Assembly: GCA_001599935.1 (NCBI GenBank)
Contig: BCIJ01000004.1
Coordinates: 412,346-476,345 of the forward strand
From: Holtermannia corniformis
Taxonomy: Eukaryota > Basidiomycota > Tremellomycetes > Holtermanniales
Reading direction: 5' to 3'
DNA: 64,000 bases
Of the stretch, positions 19,751-30,296 are shown piece after piece. The notes under the pieces were generated by a model. That model did no database searches and was not told the DNA's origin. It saw only the letters and a list, made by a program, of their open reading frames with translations. Within the stretch, counting starts at the first letter, position 1. Each line of letters opens with the position of its first letter. A program made the position numbers and the translations under genes.

Positions 19751-19783
19751 GGATTGGGACTGAAAACTGAAAGCCTGTTTTTG

Positions 19784-19791
19784 TATATAAA
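19784..19791 (+). promoter_or_regulatory. TATA box of gypsy LTR promoter
   Basis: tatataaa lies about 40 bases upstream of the self-priming segment, positioning the transcript 5' end there. Confidence 0.7.
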
Positions 19792-20066
19792 GCCTGCCAG
19801 AATCGCCCTTGGGTCTTCTTCCCAAGGATCGATTCTCATATGTTACTTGTGCAATCCTAAGCACCGGTCAACAGTCGACAGTTCAAGAACAACGTCAAGC
19901 CTCGTCTCCGCCTTCGTCGTCGACTTCGTCATTGCCTGCTGCGTTGCCACCGCAGTCTGATCCTCAGGCAACCCAACCGCCGTCCAACCCTTTCACAAGA
20001 CTCGTCTCGTGGCAACCTTCGTCGTCCACTCGGCTCGGCCTGACCAACCGGGTTCGGGTCGTAACA

Positions 20067-20071
20067 GAACG
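20067..20071. repeat. Right target-site duplication (gaacg) of gypsy element
   Basis: Matches 14378-14382. Confidence 0.95.
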
Positions 20072-21600
20072 CGTCAACAAGCGCAAGCCCTTGGTGCTAG
20101 AAAGACGAGTTTGTAGCTTGTCGCGCAGGATGGCTGGAACCTGGAAGCGCTCTGCAAAGAGCTCGATAGTCATGTTCGCAACTGGAGGTGAAAGGGCAAA
20201 GTCTGAGATGCGCGAGTCACGCTGACTGCCAGGCGCATAGTTGCTTTCGTCGTTTGTGATTGCAGACAGGCGGTCGATGTGCGAGGGAGCAGCACGCGAC
20301 GAGGTCGGGGACTCAGAGGGAATTGTTGGAAGTGAACGGTAGGGCATCCTGAACCACGCATTGTCCGGAGGCATTGAGAGTGATACACGACAATGGTTGT
20401 CGCCTCTGCCTTCTTCCTGAAATTGTTTTCGTTTAGGTCTCAGACGCTTCTCACAGATGCCTGACATACCAGAGCCTGTACCCACTGGTCGAAGTGCTTG
20501 CCGAAGAGACGCAGGTGGGAGTGATCCTGTCGAATGTAGCAGAAGTCATGCCCGATCTCCGTGCAGCGGTACTTGTCATGCAGCTTGGCACGCTGCTCAA
20601 CTTGGAATGCCGACTGTAGAGCGTAAATCAGTCTTGGCAAGATTCAGGAACAAAACGGCGTACCGCAGTAGGGACTGGCTCGTCATCCTCACTACCCTCG
20701 GTCGCATCATCATCCACAGCAGCCGCAGCCTAGCTGCAGTCAGCACGCCTGCATGCCTTCATTCTACAAAACTGCTTACCGGATCCAGTTCTGTGATCAC
20801 CAGCTTGATGCACGGGTCTGTTGCCGAGTTCTTCTTTGGGAGCCTCTGCAGCATTGCGTGGTAGCCTTCTTCATTGCCCCATATGTACTGCCGGAGCTGT
20901 CCCCTGCTGCCAACCTACAGAGTGTCGTATTGAGACTTGCCGTGCTTTGTATTGTTGAACTCACTTGATACGTAATATCAAAGCAGTCTCGGGTGATTGT
21001 AGGGCCTTGACGGCGAGCATTCGAGCAGCACCAGATAAAGAGCCACGCTTCAAAGTCCGCATGACCTTCCTCGAGCCTCACTTGATCAACCGCAGGCGGC
21101 AGCTTTTGCTTTGACACATGCGGTTCCTTCTTGACCTTGGCCTGCTTCTTGACAGGCTTGAGAGGCTTTGCCGGTTTACCAAGCTTGACAAACACTATCT
21201 CCCACGTGACTGTAGGTACAATCAGCCTGTACACGCGATGGGGCGTTTCTAGGTACTGACTCTTACGAGGCTGTGGCACGGACGGCTGCGGTGGCCGCAT
21301 TGACCCAAGTGTGACCGTGATAGGCTGCAGCGATGGCCCTAGTGATGCCAGGGTAGCCTGAGAGCTTCAGCCACTTCAGATGTAGGATACACACGCTCAT
21401 ACAGGATACGGCTCTTGCAACCGCGTGTGCCGCGACGGCGAATCCGGCATGTCGACTAGCTCTGCAAAGAACGAGCTTGTCTGGCTACCGCTGGGCTGTA
21501 GCTGGCCTGGTGTCTTCCTGGGAGGTGTAGAAGTCATGCAAAACCACCGAGAGAGTTGCATGTTGCTTCGAGAACACGTCGAAGCTCGACCAAGAGGTGA

Positions 21601-21673
21601 AAAGTACATGCTACCCTCACTTTACACGCAACTTGCGTTTTTGCCCAAAACGCATAGTCAATGAGTCTTGCTG
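21601..21673 (-). repeat. Right TIR of Tc1-like transposon
   Basis: Perfect inverse of 12805-12877; followed by TA at 21674-21675. Confidence 0.95.
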
Positions 21674-21839
21674 TAGGCGACGTGAGGGGTTAGCTGCCCC
21701 CTGTCTTCCCGGCCGGCGTCCGTAGATAGTGATGCATCCATCTCACTTCCGCCTGACACTTCTTTGGGTATGCAACCCTTACAACGCTGGTGCAGTCTGC
21801 TGCTGACGTACACCTCAGTACACCTCCCCTTCACCTCGC

Positions 21840-23348
21840 CATCGGAAGAACCAAAAGCGCAAGGTCAGGGGTTGATTCATCTATCTGCGCTGTGCTCACT
21901 TCACAGACGGCAAAGGCAAGCCCTATGGTATGCCGCTCTACGTATCGTTCCACCACTAACCGCGCAGATGCGCGCTCCAATCACGCCATGTCGTGTTGGC
22001 CGCATCCACCCCGAGACGAAAACGGCAAAAACGAGCGAGGACACGATCTGCTCTTGCGACAGACAAAAGCTCTGCGCGGTCAAGAGCTACGGGACCAACG
22101 CGAGATCTGGACGCTGGAGAATATTCCGCGCAACATCCGAGCTGTGAGTTGGACTTGCAACCGGTGATCGAAGGGGTGGCTGACTCGAGCAAGTACCTGC
22201 ACAAGGAAGGGTGTGTTGACCCGGCCGTCGACCCGCAGCCCGATCCGCCCAAACAGAGGACATGGCTCGGCCGTTGCATCAGTCTGCTCCAGCGCAAGAT
22301 CCAGGGAAGGAGTGAGTTCTGAAATTTTGACATGTTCCGCGCTGACCTTGGAAAAAGGATCTGCAGCAGAGCGCAGCGCCGCGAGTCGTAAAGGTGCCGA
22401 GACGTGTAAGTGATCAGACTGTTATCAATCCTAGTTGACTGCTTCAGTCAAGCTGCGCCCGGTTGACGAGCGATTTCGAATTCGTCAAGCGAGCGCCATC
22501 AAGGCAGCGACAACGCGTACGTATCCTTTGTGCTTTGCACGCTATACCGGCTAACCTCCGATGCAGGCGCCAACTGGACGACGGAGCGCCGGCAAGAACA
22601 CTCGGCAATCAAGTCCAAGGGAATGCGCGAGTCCTGGGCTGTGTAGCGTCCGTTCAGGCAAGCATCAAAGTGACGTCAGCTCATCCTTGTTCAGAGGGCC
22701 GCCCTGTGAACCCACCTGGTCCGGTCCGGGTCCGCCACGACCACAGCGCATGCACCGGCCATGTCGTGCAGCTCGTCCGGCACCCCACTGCTTCGGCATG
22801 GTGGCTCAATATCGCCGAGCTATGGTACGAGGCAGTGCCGAACGACAGGCGAGCTCCCGGCAAAGTCGGTCAGGTCGTCAGCAAAGACGAGTACCAATCG
22901 ATGTACAGTGAGTGGGTGCTTGCAGTCGAAACGCGGTTCTGATGTACCTGCAGAGGGTCTGCTGACCGTCGATGGCGGGCATGTAACTCCGTGGTACTGC
23001 TCGGGTACTTGGTCATGTTGCGTGGTTCCGTGAAGCAGCTGACGACTTGCAGTCAAGCGACTGGTGTTCCTCGGCAAGCCAAGCAGTTTTTATCCGGGTG
23101 GGCAGACGAGACGATGCGCGGCTTGCGATCGCATCAGAACATGTCGGACGATTGAGGCTGCAAGCTCGATCCATCTCCAGACTTGTTCAGTGCAGGTTGG
23201 TGGGAATTGGCCACACGCACAACACGGACTTGTGTGCTCGTTGGATGTGATGGGGTACGGTGCGCCGCCGCGCCAGAGGACGGCGGAGGAAGCGGCTGCA
23301 TTAGCCGCGCAGCGCGCAAAGAGGAAAGGAAATCGAACGGATGTGTAA
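21840..23348 (+). CDS. Intron-rich gene of the unrecognised AWWLN family (copy B), probably 5'-truncated
   Basis: Exons align with the second half of copy A: SNHAMSCWPHPPRDENGKNE, an acidic/Arg stretch, RTWLGRCISLLQRKIQGR, AAERSAASRKGAETC, and ANWTTERRQEHSAIKSKGMR. The core at about 22735-22910 (HPTASAWWLNIAELWYEAVP, DRRAPGKVGQVV) follows, then PWYCS spliced to VKRLVFLGKPSSFYPGG. The Cys-rich end is RRCAACDR, GLVCSLDVMGYG and a basic tail ending TAA at 23348. Introns are at the same places as in copy A. The N-terminal half present in copy A is not recognisable here, and the Tc1 element ends 165 bases upstream, so the 5' end may be lost. No stop interrupts the part I could follow. Function unknown. 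Confidence 0.6.
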
Positions 23349-23628
23349 AAAAGTCAAGTCTCATGCACATCGCTATCCGACACTTTCCAGTGCTCCTCTC
23401 AGTGTGCCGCACATTGCTTGCTGACTATACTCGAGTATCGAGGTTAAGCGCAGGAAGTCGATTCAGCGACCGGCCTGACTGTCGGCTGACGGCTCGGGCG
23501 GCAGGTGACAAACATGCATAGAACGTTGACATTGTCAATCTCTGTCAACGCAAGACAATCAAGACAAGCAAGACACAACTCCCGGTAATACACATAAAAG
23601 ACATCCTCCGTTAAGCAGAACGACCGCA
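23349..23628. other. Intergenic, no gene seen
   Basis: Tail-to-tail spacing between copy B and the RNase III gene; no structure recognised. Confidence 0.5.
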
Positions 23629-25051
23629 TTAACCTCCGCGGGTCGACGACAAACAAGAAAAGAGTGGGGTAATGAAATCGACAGAGGGAGGGAAGCCCAG
23701 TGCCTCTTGGCACAAAGGGCAGTTGCCGTGTGGGCAGACGACCACCATACGGCGCTTGCGCGGGGACAGCGGTTCCGTTGGGCGACAGCGTTCCGCCGCC
23801 CTTGGACGTTGGACCGGCAGAGCCGATGTCGCCTGCTCGGCCGCATCTGTACGTATGCGATTTTCAAGTAATGCCAGATTGGCATCCTTTGGAGATGACG
23901 TCGCGGGTTCGTCTGTGGCTGCCTGCGACGAGACTCGCAGTGAGTCTTGCTGTGTGCCGGCTGAAACGACAACAGTGCCTTTGCCGTGGACACGGCGTTT
24001 ACGGGGGATACGGGGGAGAGCCTTGATACACCGAGCTAGCGCTTCATTGTTGCGCGAGCAACACTGGCAATGCGGTAGAGGGACGGGTCGAGGCGGGGGA
24101 GAGGGCGAGGCGGCTGACATAAGTAAAACGATGGACGCCCAAGTGACACTCACCTTCGTACGGGTCCGTCCATTGGGGCTGAGGCGACGAACGACCGTCA
24201 ATAAAACACGCCGGGGGAGGAAAGAGTTGCCGCGCCGGTGCAGCAATCATGGTGTACGTATTGGATATGGCGTCGTCTGGAACTTCACGTGTTCCGAGCG
24301 GAGCCGTGATATGATGCCGGGCTGCATTCGACAACCGCTTGCCGCTCTCGGCGGCTTTGCGAGCGCGCTCTTGCCTTGCCAGCATCGAGGTGCGGATGTC
24401 TGGGACGTGAAAGTCGACAAACGGCTGGAGTAGCTCGAGCAGCCAGCGATACGTGTTGTCAAACCCTGTGATGATCAATCACAGGCCGGGCGTTCGTACA
24501 CGCACCAGAGACGAGCAAAATGGCGGCTACAAGAGCCTCAAAGGCATCCTCGACTTGCTTTGGACCGGTGTCGCTACAGTCGCTCGGTTCACGGTCCGCA
24601 CTACCTCTGTAAAGAGCATCGTCCAGGTGATAGAGCAGCCCAAACAGCGTGCCGATACTTCCGCGAACCAAGCTGTGCTGCAGTTGCTGCCTGCGTCAGT
24701 GATTGCTGGGTGATCACGGTGACGCACAGACATAGCCGCCGGGTCGAGCTCATCGCGATGATGATACGCCGCCGATGAGATGACCATGGCCAGAACCTTG
24801 TCTCCCATAAATTCGAGCCGCTCATTGTCACGATACGTTGGGTTCTGGCGTGAGACGCTCGCGCAGGTCAACGCGCGGCGCAGCAATCGTCTTTGCGAGT
24901 CTGAGAGGTCATCGTCCGACGGCAGCGGGAATGGAGGCGGGTAGCCATAGGGGACAAAGGCAGGGATCACTGGGCATTTCGGCCATTGATCTGGCCAGTT
25001 GACCACGAATTCACAAGTGACCCCGCGTACAGGGTCAATCGCCCTCGACAT
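23629..25051 (-). CDS. RNase III-domain protein
   Basis: From ATG 25051 the first exon leads into an RNase III domain: LLRRALTCASVSRQNPTYRD, then the signature NERLEFMGDKVL. Later exons give HSLVRGSIGTLFGLLYHLDD and the second metal-binding helix QVEDAFEALVAAILLVSG. The two acidic pairs that bind Mg in active RNase III (E and D of the signature, D and E of EDAFEAL) are all present. Introns (for example one ending before GFDNTYRWLLELLQPFVDF) are 35-45 nt. The C-terminal third is basic and Ser/Pro-rich with small Cys groups (CQCCS, CPHGNCPLC), and I see no dsRNA-binding domain. It could be a dsRNA-cleaving Rnt1-type enzyme or a mitochondrial ribosomal protein of the mL44/L57 type; intact acidic residues favour an enzyme. 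The stop is at 23629-23631. Confidence 0.75.
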
Positions 25052-25117
25052 TGCTGATGGTGAACGAGATGCATCACGCGCAGCATGAGCAGAGCCCTTA
25101 ACCCCCCCCCGGTGTTG

Positions 25118-25157
25118 ACGATCGTCCAGCACCTGTCCCTCTCCAGGCTACCGTTAC
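25118..25157. repeat. Short dispersed repeat, copy 1
   Basis: gacgatcgtccagcacctgt and the following bases recur at 28278-28318 with few changes. On the minus strand both encode SLExDRCWTIV, so this may be a scrap of a duplicated gene. Confidence 0.65.
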
Positions 25158-25429
25158 GCCCAAGACGCGGCGGGGGTCTCTATGAGACATCTTCAGTACT
25201 ACCTTGAGGCTGGGTGCCTTTCATCAGCTGTTTTGGTCCGGACCCAGTCATAGTCTTGACGAATGAACACTGAACAGCAATCGTTGTTTCCCCATGGACA
25301 GCTGTTCGTGATTGAGCAGCGGAACACAATGATTCAGCACAGGAGCCATCACGTTCAAGTCGCCACGCAGTAGGCCAGCCGCCAAGGTTCGTGAGTGACT
25401 CACGCCCTTGAGCACCGCCGCGGCACCAC

Positions 25430-25590
25430 ATCCCCGCTGAAGATGTGGTAGGAGCCTCACTGGATTTCCCACTGGTCACCATCTGGCCTTTACGCTCCGG
25501 TGCGCGTCTGTCTTCAGGAACTGCTTCGTGCCAGCTCCGTGCCAGCTCTTCATGGCCCACCCAGCTCGACTCTTTTACGGCAGACGAGAT
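25430..25590 (-). pseudogene. Decayed copy D of the AWWLN family
   Basis: The minus strand reads HEELARSWHEAVPEDRRAPE then KGQMVTSG, matching LNIAELWYEAVPNDRRAPGK and GQVVSK of copy B. The AWW motif has become SSWVGHE-like and no flanking family exons are recognisable. It is an old fragment. Confidence 0.5.
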
Positions 25591-25599
25591 GACAGAAAG

Positions 25600-27027
25600 T
25601 GTGCGGAAAGGTCGACGGCTACTACATATGTCTGAGTTCAGCAGGATTGGCGGGGTGGTTCTTCATGCATGTATGGATTCAAGCGCATCGTCATCGAGCC
25701 AACTCACGACGCTTTGCCCAATACTGCAGCTTACCGTGCGACCACGCGGTTGTTGTATTTTCTTCGGTTCGTGCTTCAAGCGCTCACTATGTCAGCTTAC
25801 ATGAGAGGATTAACGTTTACTGACCGGTCTCCTTGCGCCTCGCACTGGTACGAGAGTACCTTTCGGCGTGCTTCTCATCCGTGTGTGTATTGAGCTTCGC
25901 CGGTGCGCCAGCACTGTGATCAGGTCGGGATCCGTATCGCCTTGTCACAGGTTTGGTGCGCTTGCTATCTGCGTTCTGTTTATTCTTAAAGCTTCCTGAA
26001 GCCGCAGAGTCAGCACGGCTGGTGTTCAATTGAGGGCAACCTACGTTGGGTGTGCATTCTCACTTGAAGCAGCAAGATACATCTCGAAAGCCATGTGCGA
26101 GTGTTTGCTGAAATCCAGTGTCGGGTCGCGCGCTGGTGCGATGCGGTTCTCATTGATGGGGTACTTTGACAATGTTAGCGTCTGGTGTTGTCCATCTGAA
26201 AACCCGATTCGCAGCACGGATCATCGTAAGATACTCTCCAGCGTATAGTCTCGACAACAGCATTGAGGTTCACAACGGCGCAGTGTGTAATTTGTGCAAA
26301 GGTATACTGTATCTGGTACGCTCACGAGAGCCTAGCTGTGATGGATCATGGCAGAGCTTGACACACGTAATGCTGGCTCTCGCATGGCTGTATCCATCTG
26401 TCGACTTTCACGTCTATCGCATACGTGCAGACGCGGCCAGGAAGCGACATCGGTCCCGCCTCTTGAACTTCCGATGGCCGCAAAGTGATGCGCTTTGACA
26501 GAGCCGCTATCTCCGCGCAAGCGACGTGCGGTGGCTATTAGCCCACGGTATCACCGTCTGTGCAAACAGGCACTAGGCTCTCCTCTCATCGAAACCTCAC
26601 CCCACTCTGTGCTTGTCGTCAGATAGCGGTGGTTCGTGCTTCTGAGTGGCGGAGGTTGCGTCCTGCTTGACTTTGTAGTACGGAGATCAACGTTAATGCC
26701 ATCATGTTGATGGGCTAGGGACCATTGCCTGCTAGGACGATCGAATGGGCTCGCTTGGCATAACAGTGACGGACAGGGGGTGTCCCCGGCGCAACCTGGA
26801 TCGACACAGGTATTGTACAAAGTGGCGCTTGCACTCGTTAGCATCGTGCCTCGGCTATGCTGTGCCCAATATGAACCTCAAATGGAAGGGTGTGTCTCTG
26901 GGGGGGCAGCGGGTTCTTCCAGACCGCCTGACTTGCAGTGATCTGAGCTATGTTGATACCCAGGAGATCACATCATTACTGCGTAGCCTGCTTCTGAACT
27001 CAATTCCGCATCACTCGAACCTTGCGA
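25600..27027. other. Long stretch with no supported gene
   Basis: Only short overlapping open frames on both strands (for example 25817-26029 minus, 26166-26498 plus); no motif, no convincing splice chain. Probably decayed mobile or duplicated sequence bounding the accessory block. Confidence 0.4.
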
Positions 27028-27940
27028 TCACTCCCCGGAAAACGTCTTTGGCGGTGCGTGCGAGATGTTGAGATCGCGCATCTTGCCCTGAGAAGGATTA
27101 GTGTCGAATGGACAGAATGACGAGTAACGCACATCCTCGAGCTGATAGACCATGCCGTGGATGTAGACTACCGTCAGCGCGCTCTCATCACCGACAGCTC
27201 ACCTCCATTGGCGCCTCGCCGCTTCCAGTCGTCCTGCATCGTCAGCCACCACTCCAGCCAACCCAGCGCACACACCTGTATAATAGTCGAATCCACAATG
27301 TGTTTCACGTTCTGCACGACATTCTCCTCGACAAGCAGGTCCAAGCTCGGTGGGTGGCCGAGGTCATCCTTGAGCCGCCTCGCAAGCGCTATCAGCGGTC
27401 GGAGAAAACGCTGAAGCGGGGCCATGGCGGGTGTATCGGGAAACATGGAGGCCGAGAGGGCCGACTGGCAGCCGACGCAGTTGGTGTGCCCGACGACCTG
27501 CGATCAGCCACGCACTCGAGGGCACGGCTCACCATGATATGCTTGATTTTGAGATTCTTGAGGGCCAGATCGATGACGGCGTTGATGCTGTCGTCTTTCT
27601 GACTGTACGTGTTTGCGATATTGCGGTGGACAAAGATTTCGCCGGGCGCGGCGTTGAACAGTGTCGATTCGGGAACGCGCGCATCCGAGCCTGATCGTCA
27701 GGTGTGCCACTTTGCCTTGAACTCACATCCTGCGGTCAGCTCGGTCAATCCGAAGAAACTCACCAATCCACAAGAGCTTCGGCCTCTGCCCCTTGTAATT
27801 GCGAGCAAAGAAATCCGGATCATGCTCGGCGATTCGCTGGGCCCATTCGGCGTTGCGCTCGACCAATTCGACCTAGGTTGTCAGTACTGCACCCCGTCGT
27901 GCGATCAGCGTACGAGCTCTGGAAAGTGACGGAGTGGCAT
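27028..27940 (-). CDS. Beta-carbonic anhydrase
   Basis: Interconverts CO2 and bicarbonate with a zinc ion. Eight exons give 214 residues: 27940-27914, 27872-27764, 27729-27727 (3 nt), 27690-27533, 27497-27276, 27233-27203, 27167-27133 and 27087-27028. Every join is in frame and restores the family pattern: KLLWIG, active-site CSDARVPES, FVHRNIANTY, INAVIDLALKNLKIKHI, zinc motif VVGHTNCVGC, LVEENVVQNVKHI, then VYIHGMVYQLEDGKMRDL at the end. Zinc ligands are Cys of CSDAR plus His and Cys of GHTNC. The zinc Cys codon is assembled from the 3-nt exon and the next one; skipping that exon would keep the frame but lose the Cys. No targeting signal is obvious, so the protein is probably cytosolic. Confidence 0.92.
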
Positions 27941-28532
27941 GGTTGTTAGCGAGTGAGCGAGCGGCCATCACGATCAGGTATGGGTCAAAGGGGCCAAGGC
28001 GAGACTGTGATCGACAGTCGACGTTTCAGCACGGTGGCGCCCGCTAGGTTTTCGCTGGGCTCATGCACAACCTACCACGGTGGGAGATGATCCGCAGGTC
28101 TGTGCGCTGTGGCTGATGCAGTGGCAGCGATGCATCCTGGTGTGGGCTTTCCACCTGCACCGAGTGATTGCGTATCGACTTTACTGCGTAGCTTGGCTGC
28201 CTCGCCCGGCCGCAAGACCCGGCTAACCCCCTGTTCGGCCGAATGACATCAAAGAAGCTGTCGTCGGGAAGTCGGCCTTGACGATCGTCCAGCACCTGTC
28301 CATCTCCAGACTACAGTACGCTTGCATGCCCACGCCCTCCGCCTGTACCGGCTCTCCGGGGCTATCACGCACCCACCGGCTCGACCGGACCGCACGGTGC
28401 CACTGCTGGTTGCGTTTTCCGTGGGGGGTTGCCATAACGCCGCGCGCGCCGGCCCTGAGCTGACCTGACGTCGCCCCTTCTTCCGCTCACTTCCACCATC
28501 TACCTCTCACATCTACACATCCACTTGAAAAC
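27941..28532. other. Intergenic stretch with a duplicated scrap
   Basis: It contains the second copy of the SLEMDRCWTIVK-encoding repeat (28256-28435, minus frame with KRNQQWHRAV) but no complete gene. It also serves as the promoter region of the divergent carbonic anhydrase and 6PGDH genes; a CT-rich stretch precedes the 6PGDH start. Confidence 0.45.
28278..28318. repeat. Short dispersed repeat, copy 2
   Basis: Near-identical to 25118-25157, in the same orientation. Confidence 0.65.
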
Positions 28533-30296
28533 ATGTCGGAGCAACTGTGCGTAGCTGGTAGTGTGTGCGGCACAACTGACACCTCGCAGCGGAGACATCG
28601 GACTGATCGGTCTTGCCGTCATGGTGGGTATCCGAGCTTGGGCCGGCCCGTGCTGACGTTCAGGGCATGAACCTGATCCTCAACATGAACGACAAGGGCT
28701 TCAAGGTCGTTGCGTACAACCGGTGGGTAGCTGGTCGTCCCTGCTTAAAGCTAATATCTCAGCACGACCTCCAAGGTCGACCACTTCCTCGAGAACGAGG
28801 CAAAGGGCACCCAAATCCAGGGCGCCCACTCTGTTCAAGAGCTCTGCGCCAAGCTTGCCCGTCCCCGCAAGATCATCTTGCTCGTCAAGGCCGGCCAGGC
28901 CGTTGACGACTTTATTGCCCAGCTCGAGCCTCACCTCGAGAAGGGTGACATTATCATTGACGGGGGTAACTCGTTCTNCCCCGACTCGATCCGCCGCACC
29001 AAGGAGCTCGAGGCCAAGGGCCTGCTCTTTGTCGGTTCCGGTGTCTCGGGTGGCGAGGAGGGTGCCCGTCTCGGGCCCTCGCTCATGCCCGGTGGTTCCG
29101 ACGCCGCCTGGCCCCACATCAAGGAGATTTTCCGTAAGTCGAAGAGTTTCTAGGAGCGCTCTAACAGTTCGCAGAAAAGACTGCCGCTCAGGCGTTTGGC
29201 GAGCCGTGCTGCGACTGGGTCGGTCAGGGCGGTTCGGGCCACTACGTCAAGATGGTCCACAACGGTATCGAGTACGGAGACATGCAGCTCATCGGCGAGG
29301 CCTACACCATTCTCAAGACCGGTCTTGGTCTTGCCGAGGCCGAGATTGCCAGCATTTTCGAGACTGTACGTCTTTCTAATCTCAACCCTGCTAACCCCGC
29401 AGTGGAACAAGGGTGTCCTCGACTCGTTCTTGATCGACCTCACCGCCCAGGTCCTTCGCTATACCGACCAGACCGACGGCCAGCCCGTTGTCACCAAGAT
29501 TCTCGACCAGGCCGGCCAGAAGGGTACCGGCAAGTGGACCGGTATCAACGCTCTCGACGCCGGTATCCCCGTCACCCTGATCGGCGAGGCCGTATTCGCC
29601 CGCTGCCTCTCTGCTATCAAGGAGGAGCGCATCAAGGCCTCCAAGGTCCACGCCGGTCCTGAGAAGCAGGCGTTTGCCGGTGACAAGCAGCAGTTCATCG
29701 AGTAGGTGATTGGCGTTTAGCAAACACTACTTACATTCGCAGCGACCTTGAGCAAGCCCTTTACGCGTCCAAGATCATCTCGTACGCCCAGGGCTTCATG
29801 CTCTTCCGCCAGGCCGCCAAGGACTACGACTGGGAGCTCAACTACGCCGGCATCGCCGCCATGTGGCGCGGCGGCTGCATCATTAGTGGGTTGCTGCACA
29901 CTCTAGAGTGCGCTAACCCGCGCAGAGAGCGTCTTCTTGCGTGACATTACCGAGGCTTACCGCAACAACCCTGATTTGACCAACCTCTTGTTCGACCAGT
30001 TCTTCCTCGACGCCATCACCAAGGCCCAGCCCGGATGGCGCCGTGTGGTCGCCCAGTCGACCCTGTGGGGTATCCCCATCCCGGCCCACTCGACCGCGCT
30101 CTCGTTCTTTGACGGTTTCCGTTCAGAGACGATCCACTCGGCCTCGCTCATCCAGGGTCAACGTGACTTTTTCGGTGCCCACACGTTCCGTGTTCTCCCG
30201 GGCAAGGAGAACGATGCGCTCCCGGCGGGCAAGGACATTCACATCAACTGGACTGGCCGTGGCGGCAACGTCTCGTCGTCGACCTACAACGCCTAG
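28533..30296 (+). CDS. GND1: 6-phosphogluconate dehydrogenase (decarboxylating)
   Basis: Third enzyme of the oxidative pentose phosphate pathway: 6-phosphogluconate plus NADP to ribulose-5-phosphate, CO2 and NADPH. The tiny first exon (MSEQL) splices to [19 protein letters not shown], the NADP-binding Rossmann start. Then come DGGNSFxPDS (N at 28978 hides one residue), the [20 protein letters not shown] substrate loop, [20 protein letters not shown] with the catalytic Lys, the 6PGDH signature [19 protein letters not shown], and the C-terminal [11 protein letters not shown] with substrate-binding residues. The length of about 490 residues is standard. Introns of about 40 nt lie near 28550, 28620, 28720, 29130, 29370, 29705 and 29885. 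There is no peroxisomal tail. Highly conserved and confident. Confidence 0.96.

Larger units (their letters stand above)
14383..20066 (+). mobile_element. Complete Ty3/gypsy chromovirus with 577-bp LTRs
   Basis: LTRs begin TGTCACGACC and end GTAACA, with a gaacg target duplication on both sides. The interior carries gag (14778-15821) and a protease-RT-RNase H-integrase-chromodomain pol in an overlapping frame. The 5' LTR contains a 90-N gap standing in for about 390 bases seen in the 3' LTR. The self-priming site and chromodomain place it near the Tf1/sushi-type chromoviruses. The pol frame is open throughout except for ambiguous bases. Confidence 0.95.
19490..20066 (+). repeat. 3' LTR of gypsy element (577 bp)
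   Basis: The full LTR. It includes a tandem array (about 19630-19750) of TTCATGAAAG units, a TATA box at 19784-19791 and the self-priming complement at 19824-19836. It ends GTAACA before the gaacg duplication. Confidence 0.95.
14269..21537 (-). pseudogene. Accessory protein gene of the Tc1-like element, disrupted near its end by the gypsy insertion
   Basis: On the minus strand an ATG at 21537 (or 21561) starts a Ser/Pro-rich exon. It splices (GTATGAG donor, CTCAG acceptor) to an exon with HRVYRLIVPTVTWEIVFVKL, a Lys-rich stretch and FEAWLFIWCCSNARRQGP. Further exons include GQLRQYIWGNEEGYHAML, an acidic stretch, EIGHDFCYIR and GKHFDQWVQALV. The last exon reaches 20072, where the gypsy element interrupts it. 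Across the empty site (one gaacg copy) the frame stays open on the far side and ends in TGA at 14269-14271. That shows the gypsy landed in coding sequence. I recognise no named domain; the HDFCYIR...HLRL...W pattern resembles uncharacterised basidiomycete proteins. Its role in transposition is unknown. Confidence 0.6.
12805..21673 (+). mobile_element. Complete Tc1-like transposon with perfect 73-bp TIRs, carrying a nested gypsy element
   Basis: 12805-12877 is the exact reverse complement of 21601-21673 (73 of 73 bases), each end flanked by TA (12803-12804 and 21674-21675), the Tc1/mariner target duplication. Inside are a four-exon DD34E transposase on the plus strand and a spliced accessory gene on the minus strand. 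A 5684-bp gypsy element plus 5-bp duplication sits in the accessory gene. Without it the element would be about 3.2 kb. Perfect TIRs and an intact transposase frame suggest recent activity. Tc1 elements usually carry a single gene. Confidence 0.9.

Noticed and set aside
26166..26498. 110-codon plus-strand frame
   Set aside because: No motif, no splice support and competing frames on the other strand.
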